Positions 47,445-57,786 of a DNA stretch of 64,000 nucleotides are shown one piece after another. The DNA comes from Zizania palustris. Its lineage: Eukaryota; Streptophyta; Magnoliopsida; Poales; Poaceae. The notes under the pieces were generated by a model, which had not been told where the DNA came from, ran no database searches, and was given only the letters and a program-made list of their open reading frames with translations. Both the position numbers and the translations under genes were made by a program. Position 1 is the stretch's first letter. Every line of letters begins with the position of its first letter. The stretch is from positions 79,642,989 through 79,706,988 of the forward strand of contig JAAALK010000082.1 of assembly GCA_019279435.1 (NCBI GenBank), read 5' to 3'.

Positions 47445-47829
47445 CCACCTTCAGCTGTTTTTTTTGCAGAAATCTACCAGCCGGAGCTTGGATTTCGCAG
47501 AAATTGTAGCCACCTTCGGCTATTTTTTGCAGAAGTCTACCAGCCGGAGCTTGGACTTCGCAGAATTTGGCCAACTTGGGCCCTTTTTTGCAGAAGTCTA
47601 CCAGCCGGAGCTTGGACTTCGCAGAATTTGGCCAACTTGGGCTCTTTTTTGCAGAAGTCTACCAGCCGGAGCTTGGACTTCGCAGAATTTGGCCACCTTC
47701 GGCTCTTTTTTACGGATGTCTGCAAGCTGCAGCTTGGACTCCGCAGATTTTGGCCACCTTCGGCTCTTTTTACGGAAATCTACCAGCCGAAGCTTGGACT
47801 CCGTTGAATGTGGTATTGGCTCTTTTACG
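47445..47829 (-). repeat. tandem array, about 6 units of about 60 bp, copy 2
   Basis: Same repeat as 1482-1845 in reverse orientation, with GCAGAAGTCTACCAGCCGGA and CTTGGACTTCGCAGAATTTGG words. Units 3 and 4 (CCAACTTGGGC) are not arranged as in copy 1. Confidence 0.9.
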
Positions 47830-49910
47830 GATGCTGAGAAACCAAGGGTGGTTTCGGTGTTTGTGATGAGTGATTGACAGGATTATTTACCCTCTGTTCG
47901 AAGGGTACCTCCGAAGGGGCTTCGGAGGTGGTACCTCCGAAGGGTGTTCGGAGGTGTGTCACCGGAGTGTGTTCGGTGTTTGCTTGCTGCAGCTGTGCAG
48001 CGGAGTGTACCTGTCGGAGGGGTCCGACAGTACACGATGACTGGGTTCGTACCGATGGCTTCGGTACTTTGGGCGGTACACCGGAGTGTGTGCCGGAGGT
48101 TGCTAACCCGGAGAGGTCTCCGGAGTACTGGATACACTTGTTTGCTTGTCTGTGGTGCGCAGGGACTTCAGAGGCGACGGACAGGGTTCGAGCCAGGTGA
48201 ACTTGGGTCAAGCGGGTGGCTTGATGCCAGGGGAGCGGGGAGCTCCGTCACGGTGGCTGCGAAGGTGGTCCGGGTCGGTCCTCGGGTCGAGGCGTGCCAG
48301 GTGAAGGCAGAAAGTGCGGAGCATGGCTCCGGCTGAAGGTGCTCCGAGACAAAGTCCTCGGAGGTGAGGCACTTCGAAGGTACTCCGAATGGAGTGACTT
48401 CGGAGTTGGTGGAACAAGTCCTCTGCGGAGGCATGGAATTCGAAGTGTGCTCCGGAGGGAGACATTCGAAGGTACCCGACGAAGGTCTCAGAAGTCGAGG
48501 TGCATCGAAGGCATTGTCCGGGTGAGGCTCGTCGAGGAGTGTGCTCGGGAAGAGGCACTGCGACGGAGTGCTCATGGAATGCTTCATGCGGAGGCCTTGG
48601 ACGAAGGAGGGACTTCGAAGGGTGGTACTCCGAAGGTGAGGCTTCGGAGTGAGGATGACTTGAGGTGCTTCGGCCATGCATGGCTTCGGTACACGGACGG
48701 ACGGTGTTCGAGCTCGGAGTAGCTGCGAAGCCGTGGTGATCCACTCCGGAGGTGGTGGTGCGAAGGCCCAAGGACTTTGACGGCTATGCGGCTCAANNNN
48801 NNNNNNNNNNNNNNNNNNNNNNNNNNNNNNNNNNNNNNNNNNNNNNNNNNNNNNNNNNNNNNNNNNNNNNNNNNNNNNNNNNNNNNNNNNNNNNNNNNNN
48901 NNNNNNNNNNNNNNNNNNNNNNNNNNNNNNNNNNNNNNNNNNNNNNNNNNNNNNNNNNNNNNNNNNNNNNNNNNNNNNNNNNNNNNNNNNNNNNNNNNNN
49001 NNNNNNNNNNNNNNNNNNNNNNNNNNNNNNNNNNNNNNNNNNNNNNNNNNNNNNNNNNNNNNNNNNNNNNNNNNNNNNNNNNNNNNNNNNNNNNNNNNNN
49101 NNNNNNNNNNNNNNNNNNNNNNNNNNNNNNNNNNNNNNNNNNNNNNNNNNNNNNNNNNNNNNNNNNNNNNNNNNNNNNNNNNNNNNNNNNNNNNNNNNNN
49201 NNNNNNNNNNNNNNNNNNNNNNNNNNNNNNNNNNNNNNNNNNNNNNNNNNNNNNNNNNNNNNNNNNNNNNNNNNNNNNNNNNNNNNNNNNNNNNNNNNNN
49301 NNNNNNNNNNNNNNNNNNNNNNNNNNNNNNNNNNNNNNNNNNNNNNNNNNNNNNNNNNNNNNNNNNNNNNNNNNNNNNNNNNNNNNNNNNNNNNNNNNNN
49401 NNNNNNNNNNNNNNNNNNNNNNNNNNNNNNNNNNNNNNNNNNNNNNNNNNNNNNNNNNNNNNNNNNNNNNNNNNNNNNNNNNNNNNNNNNNNNNNNNNNN
49501 NNNNNNNNNNNNNNNNNNNNNNNNNNNNNNNNNNNNNNNNNNNNNNNNNNNNNNNNNNNNNNNNNNNNNNNNNNNNNNNNNNNNNNNNNNNNNNNNNNNN
49601 NNNNNNNNNNNNNNNNNNNNNNNNNNNNNNNNNNNNNNNNNNNNNNNNNNNNNNNNNNNNNNNNNNNNNNNNNNNNNNNNNNNNNNNNNNNNNNNNNNNN
49701 NNNNNNNNNNNNNNNNNNNNNNNNNNNNNNNNNNNNNNNNNNNNNNNNNNNNNNNNNNNNNNNNNNNNNNNNNNNNNNNNNNNNNNNNNNNNNNNNTCGA
49801 AGCCTGTTCCGCAGAAGACAGAACAGAACCGAAGGCTAAGTTTTTAGCCAGAATTTTTAAAAGCTCCCATTCACCCCCCCTCTGGTCGCCGTTTCCGGTC
49901 CAACAGATGC
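47830..49910 (+). mobile_element. SIRE-type LTR insertion with target duplication GATGC, internal gap
   Basis: GATGC at 47830-47834 and 49906-49910 flanks TGAGAAACC...GGTCCAACA (47835-49905). About 962 bp of the left part and 109 bp of the right end are present around a 1000-N gap. Against the 2022-bp 3' LTR at 55760, about 950 bp are missing, so this may be a solo LTR; a complete element hidden in the gap cannot be excluded. Confidence 0.9.
48797..49796. other. assembly gap, exactly 1000 N
   Basis: Round-number gap of unknown true size, inside the nested LTR. Confidence 1.
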
Positions 49911-50140
49911 CTACAAGGTATTAGCTTGGGCTCCGGATGGATTTCAGCCACCACACCGGAGGCTTCGACTTTATAAGTACGAAGTCCGGAAATACAGCCC
50001 AGCTTGATGACACTTCCCTCTCAATCGACTTCCGTCCCAGCGCGTCCGCTCGGGAAACTAGGAGTGTCAAGGGGAAGGCAAACAGAAGGGTGTATGCTTT
50101 ATTAATTTAGAGGTGATTACAAGCGAATTACAAGGAGCCC

Positions 50141-51316
50141 TTATGCGAAGTATCGCTTTAGGTGCTCCGCATGCCAAGTATGTGCTAACTCTTCACCTTC
50201 TAAATTAGCTAATTTAAATGAACCAGGGCGCCCGGAGCGGACAATTAGATATGGACCTTCCCATTTATTGCCTAACTTCCCTGGTGCTATAATGCTTCGT
50301 AGAACAAGATGACCCGGCCTTAACTCGCTGAGCTTAACCTTCGGGTCATACCAAGTCTTCGTCTGCTGATGATACTTTGATAAATTAGCTACAGCTCGAA
50401 GTCTTGTTTCTTCTGACAAATCTAACGAAGCTTGTCTTTCTTCTTCGATGTCTGGTTCGGTGCTGCGAAATGAGCCCCCTTTGAGCTCCGTTGGAGTCAT
50501 TGCTTCATCTCCGAATAGTAGTCTGAACGGAGTAAAACCTGTGGACCTTGTTTGTGTAGTCCGAATGGACCATAAAATCTTTGGAAGCTCTTCGGTCCAC
50601 AGTCCCTTTGACAACCCTACTATTCTTCGATTTAGCCCTGACAAGATATTTCCATTGGCTCGCTCAACGGCTCCATTTGACTGAGGATGTCTCACTGCAG
50701 CAAAACATAGTTGAATGCCTAGGTCCTCGCAAAACTTCTTGAAGGGTTCTGCGTCAAACTGTGTTCCATTATCAACCGTGAGATATCTAGGCACTCCGAA
50801 CCGGCAAATAATGTTCTTCCAGAAGAATTTCTGTACATTATTCGAAGTGATAGCTGTTAAGGGCTCTGCTTCGACCCACTTGGAAAAATATTCGATAGCT
50901 ACCACTGCGAACTTTAGATTTCCCTTTGCTAACGGAAAGGGACCAATTAGATCCATACCCCATCTGGCCATAGGCCATACCGAAGCAATGACTTGAAGAG
51001 CTGTTGGTGGGCGATGACTCCGTCGACCCATCCACTGGCATCCTTGACAAGTGCGGACCAAGCTCTCCGCATCAGCTGTTATTGTGGGCCAATAAAGCCC
51101 CTGGCGAAGTGTTTTTCCTGCCAGAGCTCTAGGGGCTAAATGACTTCCACAAAGGCCTTCGTGAATTTCTCGAAGAATTTCTTGGCCTTCGGCTTGAGAT
51201 ATACATCGGAGTAGTGGGGAACATACTCCGGCCTTGTATAATATACCGTTGATTAACTGATAATTTCTTGCTCTGAGCTTTAATCTTGACAATTGGGGTT
51301 CTTCAGGCAAATTTGT
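50141..51316 (-). CDS. gypsy integrase, Tat copy 2
   Basis: Almost identical to copy 1: HHCC zinc-binding residues, then Asp (WGMDLIGP), Asp (VDNGTQFD) and Glu (NGAVERAN), stop at 50141-50143. The frame is continuous with the RNase H frame upstream except for TGA at 51319-51317. The first ATG downstream of that stop lies after the normal polyprotein position, so integrase could only be made by readthrough or independent initiation. Confidence 0.88.
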   Translation of the reverse strand, partial: TNLPEEPQLSRLKLRARNYQLINGILYKAGVCSPLLRCISQAEGQEILREIHEGLCGSHLAPRALAGKTLRQGLYWPTITADAESLVRTCQGCQWMGRRSHRPPTALQVIASVWPMARWGMDLIGPFPLAKGNLKFAVVAIEYFSKWVEAEPLTAITSNNVQKFFWKNIICRFGVPRYLTVDNGTQFDAEPFKKFCEDLGIQLCFAAVRHPQSNGAVERANGNILSGLNRRIVGLSKGLWTEELPKILWSIRTTQTRSTGFTPFRLLFGDEAMTPTELKGGSFRSTEPDIEEERQASLDLSEETRLRAVANLSKYHQQTKTWYDPKVKLSELRPGHLVLRSIIAPGKLGNKWEGPYLIVRSGRPGSFKLANLEGEELAHTWHAEHLKRYFA

Positions 51317-52020
51317 TCATCCTTGCAAGAGTTCTATGATTAAATCTTTCCAATCTGCACTAGGAATGCAGAGAATCTCTGCAGAAGCAACTTGTGGCAC
51401 CGAAGGTATATTGAGCTCCTCATAGAAAGCTTCGTCAGGCACATCCACAGCTCCGGCAGCAGCCTTCGCTAAAATGTCCGCTTGCACGTTTTCAGCTCTT
51501 GGTATACTCCGAATGGAAATACCCTTGAAATGTGCTTCGATCTTGCGAATTTCTTCCAAGTACTTTGCAAGCTGTGGATGTCGGACTTGAAAACTTTTGT
51601 CTACGTGCCCTGCTACTATCTGAGAATCTGTTTTTATAATTATCCTTGTAGCCCCTAGAGCACGTGCTTTCCGGAGTCCCAATAATATTCCTTCGTACTC
51701 CGCTATATCATTGGTAGACTTAAAGTTGAGTCTTGCGGAGTACATTGCTCTTTGTCCTGATGGTGAAATCAATACTGCCCCAATGCCTGCTCCGGATGCT
51801 TGGAAAGCCCCATCGGAGTAAATAGTCCAAACTCCGTCATCTGATTTTTCTGGAGTCAACTTCGCAGGTGGAGTCCACTCTGCTACGAAGTCTGCTAGGA
51901 CTTGAGATTTGATAGCTGTCCTTGCCAGGAAAGATATGCCGAAGGGTGCTAGTTCTACTGCCCACTTTCCAATTCTTCCAGTGGAATCTTTGCTTCGGAG
52001 CATATCTCCTAAAGGATACG
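51317..52020 (-). pseudogene. gypsy RNase H with RT tail, Tat copy 2, 5' truncated
   Basis: Begins at the deletion junction and reads YPLGDMLRSKDSTGR (end of the RT connection) and then RNase H with its four acidic residues: YSDGAFQ, AEYEGILL, KTDSQIVAG and QADILAKAA. It ends with LLQG and TGA. The junction to the primer-binding site is at about 52020-52021. An ATG at 52003 is available but is not the normal polyprotein start. Confidence 0.88.
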
Positions 52021-52030
52021 AACGGCGCCA
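52021..52030 (-). other. truncated primer-binding site, tRNA-Asp type
   Basis: Minus-strand TGGCGCCGTT two bases after the 5' LTR. These ten bases match the complement of the tRNA-Asp 3' end; the expected continuation GCCGGGGA is replaced by CGTATCC, where RNase H coding starts. Confidence 0.75.
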
Positions 52031-52032
52031 AC

Positions 52033-52528
52033 TGTTGGCGTAAAAGATTACGCTAACAGGTTTCTGTAGAAAAGAAAACTAACAAACGAAGTGTTTGCGA
52101 AGCAAACTGTTCTAAGCCTCCGAAAGGATAATAGCTTAGAATAGTTCGAAAGTGTGTATTCATTCACTTGTAATCGGTCCTTATTACAGGATGAAATGGG
52201 GGGTATTTATAGGCCTAAACATTAAGGAAAAGACCTATTTACCCTTCTATTACAACCGACATTAAGGAAACTATTCGGTTTCCTTAATAGGGCTAAAATG
52301 GTAAAAGACTAATCTAATAGGATAGAAGATAAGTCTTCCATCTTAGCTGGCAGAAAAGATCCTAAAGGGCTTTGGTTCGAAGACATACTTCGAACCAGTG
52401 CCTGTCTTTAAGCCTCGAACCAGGTTCCGAGCATCTTCGAAGAAGGTCTTCGGTCAATCTTCGAACTAGTTGGCTGTCTTCGTACTGTTTTGGCAATAAC
52501 CCCGAAGATGAGATATTTTCCCCCAACA
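52033..52528 (-). mobile_element. 5' LTR of Tat copy 2 (496 bp)
   Basis: TG...CA ends as for 42379-42874, identical to it by eye, followed by target duplication ACATC (52529-52533). Confidence 0.95.
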
Positions 52529-54636
52529 ACATCTTATGAGCTACGTTGTGGGAGACAACCCAAAGTTACTCATCTTTGAGTTTTTGGTTGTCGTTGCTTT
52601 GTCCTAAAACGTGGAAATTTGGATAAATTTGAGTCACGCACTTCTGACGGGATCTTTTTAGGGACACTACTCATGGTCATTCTTATCGTGTTTACAATTT
52701 GGAGACTAACACTGTCATCGAGTCATGTGATGTGACTTTTGATGAGTCAACCCTCTCTGTTAGTTCTACCTTTGAATAGGCAAATGAACACGACATGGAG
52801 CAGACCATCTTCGAAGAAGATCCCGGAGATTTTGAGGATGAACTCCTACTACCCTCGACATCAACCCCTGAAGCTGACCCCGCTTCGACTACTTCGGCAC
52901 AAGGTCCCGAAGCAACTACCTTGACATCGGTCATTTTGGACCACGCCAACGCACAAGTTGAGGGGGAGACTGCATCCCGCCATGAGGATCCACATCATGT
53001 CCAAAGGATGCATCCTCCCGAGCAGATCATTGGTGAGCTTGATCAAAGGGTAACACATTCTAATGCTCATTTCATTGATTCCGCTTTTGTTGCTTCGTTT
53101 GAGCCCTTAGATGTTAGTCATGCACTTTTTGATTCTAGTTGGATCAATGCCATGCATGAAGAACTTGAAAATTTTGAGAGAAACCAAGTCTGGACTTTAG
53201 TTGATCCTCCACCAAATGTTCATTTTATTGGAACAAAATGGATTTTCAAAAACAAACAAGGGGAGGATGGGACTGTAGTTAGAAACAAGGCTAGACTTTT
53301 AGCTCATGGTTATTCTCAATTAGAAGGGATTGATTTTACTGAAACTTTTGCACATGTTGCTCGTCTTGAGGCCATTAGGATTTTACTTGCCTTTGCAACA
53401 TCCCGGGGATTCAAACTCTATCAAATGGATGTCAAAAGTGCATTTCTTAATGGTTTCATAGGCGAAGATGTTTATGTAAAACAACCCCCTGGCTTTGAAA
53501 ACCCCAAATACCCACATAAAGTTCTTAAACTTCATAAGGCTCTTTACGGACTCAAGTAGGCCCCTCGGGCATGGTATGACATACTTGCGTCTTTTCTGCT
53601 TGAGCTGGGGTATTTGATGGGATCTGTTGATAAAACCCTGTTCATTCTCAAGCATGACAAAGATTTCCTCCTAGTTCAGATTTACGTGGATGATATTATA
53701 TTTGGTGGCTCTTCTCATGCTTTGGTTGCTGAGCTTGCAGATACCATGAGCAGGGAGTTCGAGATGTCCATGATGGGTGAACTCACATTTTTCCTTGGTT
53801 TGCAAATCAAGCAAAGCAAATAAGGTACCTTCGTTCACCATACGAAGTACACCAAAGGCCTGCTCAAGAAGTTCGACATGGCTGATGCGAAACCCCACGC
53901 TACTCCAATGGCTACTTCGATAGCATTGGATCCTGACGAGGATGGAGAAGCCATAGATCAGAAGGAGTTCCGAAGCATGATCGGCTCCCTCCTCTACTTG
54001 ACTGCTACGAGGCCAGACATACACTTCGCAGCGTGTCTGTGTGCTTGTTTTCAGGCATCACCATGAGCTTCGCACCGCCAAGTGGTAAAGCGCATTCTCA
54101 GGTATCTCAAACATACCCTCGAATTTGGCATTTGGTATTCTAGGTCTTACTCTTTATGTCTTCAAGGTTATTCTGATGCGGACTTTGCTGGGTGTAGGAT
54201 TGATAGGAAAAGTACCTCTGGTACTTGTCATTTTCTTGGTACTTCGCTGGTTTGCTGGTCTTCCGGCAAACAGTCTAGTGTTGCACAATCGACGACTGAG
54301 GCTGAATATGTTGCTGCAGCTAGCTGTTGCTCTCAGATTTTGTGGATGGTTTCCACTTTGTGAGATTTTGGGTTAGATTATAAGAGTGTTCCACTTTTCT
54401 ATGATAACACTAGTGCTATTTGTATTGCAAATAACCCGGTTCAGCATTCCAGAGCCAAACACATTAATGTGAGATATCATTTTCTCAGAAATCATAATGA
54501 GAAGGGTGATATTGAACTTCAATATGTTGATACCCAACACCAGCTAGCCGATATTTTCACAAAACCCCTCGACGCTTCTCGTTTTGCCTACTTGAGTGGG
54601 GAACTTGGTGTTTGTCACCCTTACAACATTTTGTGA
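52529..54636 (+). pseudogene. copia pol part 2: integrase tail, reverse transcriptase, RNase H
   Basis: Resumes TSYELRCGRQPKVTHL with stop TGA at 52577, a one-base deletion near 52664 and TAG at 52777. Reverse transcriptase reads NAMHEELENFERNQVWTL, GTKWIFKNKQGEDG, DVKSAFLNGF and has the active-site motif YVDDIIFGG near 53683. Stops at 53557 (TAG), 53821 (TAA), 54064 (TGA) and 54361 (TGA) interrupt it. RNase H has YSDADFAG, EAEYVAAA and QLADIFTKPLD and ends CHPYNIL at 54634-54636. Apart from a few single-base shifts the damage is transition-type nonsense. Confidence 0.9.
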
Positions 54637-55748
54637 GGGGGAACAGATTTTGATTGTCTCGCATATGCTCATTGTGTGTGAAATTGCATTTACATCTTTT
54701 GCACTTATATGCCTAATTTTAATTTAAGAAATTATGTCAGCTCAGCTCTATTTAATATGTCTGAAACATTTTGTGCATGATGGTTCTTTCCAAAATCAAA
54801 TCATGCTCACTACTTAGTCTTGCATCTAGCATGTTTAGGTAGGACTGCTTTAACTATCTTTTGTCTGCTTGATAGCAAGACACATTTTCTCTGGATGTTA
54901 AACATTGCAACTTGAAAAATTGTATTTATGGATATTCATCGAGTGCTAAACAATTTGTTCACTTAATCAAAAATTCAAAAATCCATGATTTGCATACTAC
55001 ACATGAAAAGATCCAGGTGGGTTTGTTTGTCGCACTACTCTATCCTAGACTGCTTACCATTGCACATTGGTCTGGACTGGGATAATTTAGTGTATGCCAA
55101 AATCACTGCCTCAAGCTTCTGATGGCTTTCGTTCCTATGCTTGGCTTGATTTGAATGTATAAGGTAGACAAACAAATAACCCCTGGCATTGTGAAAAGAA
55201 CAACAAAAATTCATTGTTCATCAAGTTTGCTTTCAATGCTCCACTTGAACTGGACTTGTCTGTCTAGAGTAGAAATTGACTAGCTTTGCGCAGTCCTTGT
55301 TTTTACTTGTCTAGTTACCTTGATTGAGTGGTGATGCTTTTATTTCAAAATGACAAAATCACATGTTGTCATCATGTTTTTAGAGAATGTTAAATTGAGC
55401 CGAGCACATGAAAATTGGTATTAATGTTGTCATATCTTTGCTTTATATGTCTTTGCAACTCTGCCCATTTTGAAGCTTTGCATCTTTTAAATGCTCCTTG
55501 ATGCTTGCATTGCCAAAGGGGGAGAAATTTTTGAGTTCTCTGTAGCAAAAAGGTAAAATAACTAAGGGGGAGTTTTTATCTTGCAAAGGGAAGATTTGTC
55601 GACGGGGCTTTTACTCTTTTGAAAAAGGGGGAGGAAAATTCTTTTGTCAGGTGACATGGTTTGGCTCATTTCTGAGTTTTATGGTCACTTGTGCGCTGAA
55701 ATTTTTCAAATTTTCTTGAACTTGAATTTGGTTGTCAATGCACTCATC
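54637..55748 (+). other. noncoding 3' internal region of SIRE-like element
   Basis: No ORF and no env-like protein. Repeated purine tracts near 55515, 55566, 55626 (each GGGGGAG) precede the LTR-adjacent one. Long patches match, in reverse, the equivalent region of the 15.2-20.0 kb element. Confidence 0.75.
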
Positions 55749-55758
55749 AAGGGGGAGA
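55749..55758 (+). other. polypurine tract of SIRE-like element
   Basis: AAGGGGGAGA directly before the 3' LTR start TGAGAAACC at 55760. Confidence 0.85.
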
Positions 55759-55759
55759 T

Positions 55760-57781
55760 TGAGAAACCAAGGGTTGGTTTTGGAGTCTGTGATGAGTGAT
55801 TGACAGATTTATCCTCTGATTCGAAGGTGTCCCTCCAAAGGGGTTTGGAGGTTGTTTCACCGAAGGGTTCAGTGGGTTATGTTTGCTACAGCTGTTGCAG
55901 CGGATTGTGCCTGTCAGAGGGGTCCGACGGTACACAATGACTCGGTTGTACCGAAGGGTTCGGTACTTTGGGCGGTACACCAAAGTGTGTGCCGAAGGTT
56001 GTTTAACCGAAGTGATCTCCGGGGTACGGGATACACTTGTTTGTTTGTCTGTGGTGCACAGGTGACTTCGGAGGCGACAGACGGTTCGCAACAAGTGAAC
56101 CTAGGTCAAGCGGGAGGCTTGATGCCAGGCGAGCGGGGATCTCGGTCACGAAGGCTGCGTGGGGTCGAGGTCGGTCCTTGGGTCAAGGTGCACCAGGCAA
56201 AGGCAGAGAGTGTAGAGTGTGGCTCCGGCTTAAGTTACTCCGAGACAAAGTCCTCGGAGGCGAGGCACTTCGAATGGTACTCCGAATGGAGTGACTTCGG
56301 AGTATGGTGGACAAAGACCTCAGCAATGAGTGAAGGCGTTCGAAGTGTGCTCCGGAGGGAGGCACTCGAAGGTATACCTGACGGAGGTCTCAGAAGTCGA
56401 GGCGCATCGAAGGCATGGTTCGGGTGAGATTCGTCGAGGAGTGTGCTTGGGGAGATACACTGCAACGAAGTGCTCATGGAATGCTTCATGCGAAGGCCTT
56501 GGACGAAGGAGGGACTCCGAAGGGTGGTACTCCAAAGGTGGGGCTTCGGAGTGTGGCTGACTTGAGATACTTCAGTTATGCATGGCTTTGGTACATAGAC
56601 TAACGGAGTTCAAGATGGGAGTAGCTGCGAAGCCGTGGTGGTCCACTCTGGAGGTGATGGCGCGAAGGCTCAAGGCCTTTGACGGCTTCGGCTCGAAACC
56701 GTCACTGTATCGAAGGCTGACTTCAGTGAAGCGAAGGCCGTCAGGCTCAAGGCTTCTCACCGAAGCTACCGCACCACTCGCGTGCGAAGGAGGGCTTTAG
56801 AAGATTCTGAGACTGCAAATGTTGATCGTGCCTGCTCTGCAAAAGCTGATGATGTCCCCTCTGCGAAGCTGACAAAACAAGCCTCTAAATAAAGTAGACT
56901 ACCAGCTGTACCTGCCTGTTCTGATGAGAAAAAATCAGTGTAAACCCTAGGGGTAAAGTAGTCTATTCACAGGGCTGAATAGTGCCTATAAATAGTGGAG
57001 GCTAGCTAGGCAACAACAACACTTTGTGCAGCCATTTTTGAGCTCATGTGCTAGCCGCCACATACTCTGTGTTCATCCTGTAAGTTCATTTTGTGTTCCC
57101 TGTTCAAGCAATGAAACTTTGATTATGTTTTCATTTATTGTTTGAAGTTGTATGCCTACTTTACACTGCATGCTTTGATCTCTTTGTGCCTCAATTCTTC
57201 CTGTGTTAAGTTTATTGCTCTAGAGTGTTTTTGGAGAAGTGTGTGAGAGGTCTGTGCGTGTGAAGTGTGTTTTTCAGTGTCTGTTCGCTCTGTGTATACT
57301 AGAGGTTAGACCTCTCTGATTACTAGCGAACATTATTCTTGGCTTAAATTGAAGCCCGTTTTCTTCCCTTGTTGAAGTCATCTTCGCTGTGTGTTCAGCG
57401 TGCGTCTTGACCTCCGAAGTACGAAGCCTAGCACCAGTTGCTAGCGCTGAGTGTTTGGTCAAAGTCCTCAGAGGGAAGTCTGCTCTTACGAAGGGTGAAG
57501 TGCGAAATCTGCTCGAAGGCACCTAGTGTGCGGAGCCTGCACTGACTTAGCAGAGTTAGTTTTTTGGTGTTGTGGGTGGAGCGAAGTCTTCTTGGCTTCG
57601 AACTTTTGCTCCTTGCGAAGTCTGGTTTCGGAGCTATGAAATACCTCCGAACTAGAACTTCGAAGGGTGTGTTCGAAGCCTGTTCTACAGAAGACAGAAT
57701 TAAAACAGAACGCTGTTTCTTAGACTAAAATTTTAAAAGCTCTCATTCACCCCCCCTCTGGTCGCCGTTTCCGGTCCAACA
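55760..57781 (+). mobile_element. 3' LTR of SIRE-like element (2022 bp)
   Basis: TGAGAAACC to GGTCCAACA, followed by ATAAT. TATA box TATAAATA at 56987-56994. The first kilobase is rich in CGAAGG and CGGAGT words. No coding sequence. Confidence 0.93.
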
Positions 57782-57786
57782 ATAAT

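Larger units (their letters stand above)
42379..52528 (-). mobile_element. Tat-like gypsy element, copy 2, minus strand, lacks gag/protease/RT
   Basis: On the minus strand: 5' LTR (52528-52033), primer-binding site (52030-52021), RNase H, integrase, a spacer with a nested SIRE-type LTR, a tandem array, the oppositely oriented gene, purine tract and 3' LTR (42874-42379). The target duplication ACATC is perfect. The deletion between primer site and RNase H removes the first part of the coding region. Confidence 0.95.
32041..57786 (+). mobile_element. SIRE/Maximus-like Ty1/copia element with target duplications (nested insertions inside)
   Basis: Target duplication ATAAT at 32041-32045 and 57782-57786. 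LTRs open TGAGAAACC and close GGTCCAACA. Order: 5' LTR (interrupted by a gap and the duplicated block), primer-binding site, gag, protease, integrase, Tat copy 2 insertion, reverse transcriptase, RNase H, long noncoding tract, purine tract, 3' LTR. The host repeat is continuous across the outer ends, which supports contig order and orientation despite the gap. Confidence 0.9.

Noticed and set aside
47445..47829. CRISPR-like array of regular repeats
   Set aside because: Repeats are directly contiguous with no unique spacers, and the context is a eukaryotic retrotransposon.
48168..48771. Overlapping 169- and 187-codon minus-strand ORFs and plus-strand 142-codon ORF
   Set aside because: Inside a SIRE-type LTR rich in CGAAGG words, which keeps several frames open by composition.
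54637..55748. Env-like ORF expected in SIRE elements
   Set aside because: No frame of useful length or transmembrane pattern is present in this region or in 16526-17965.
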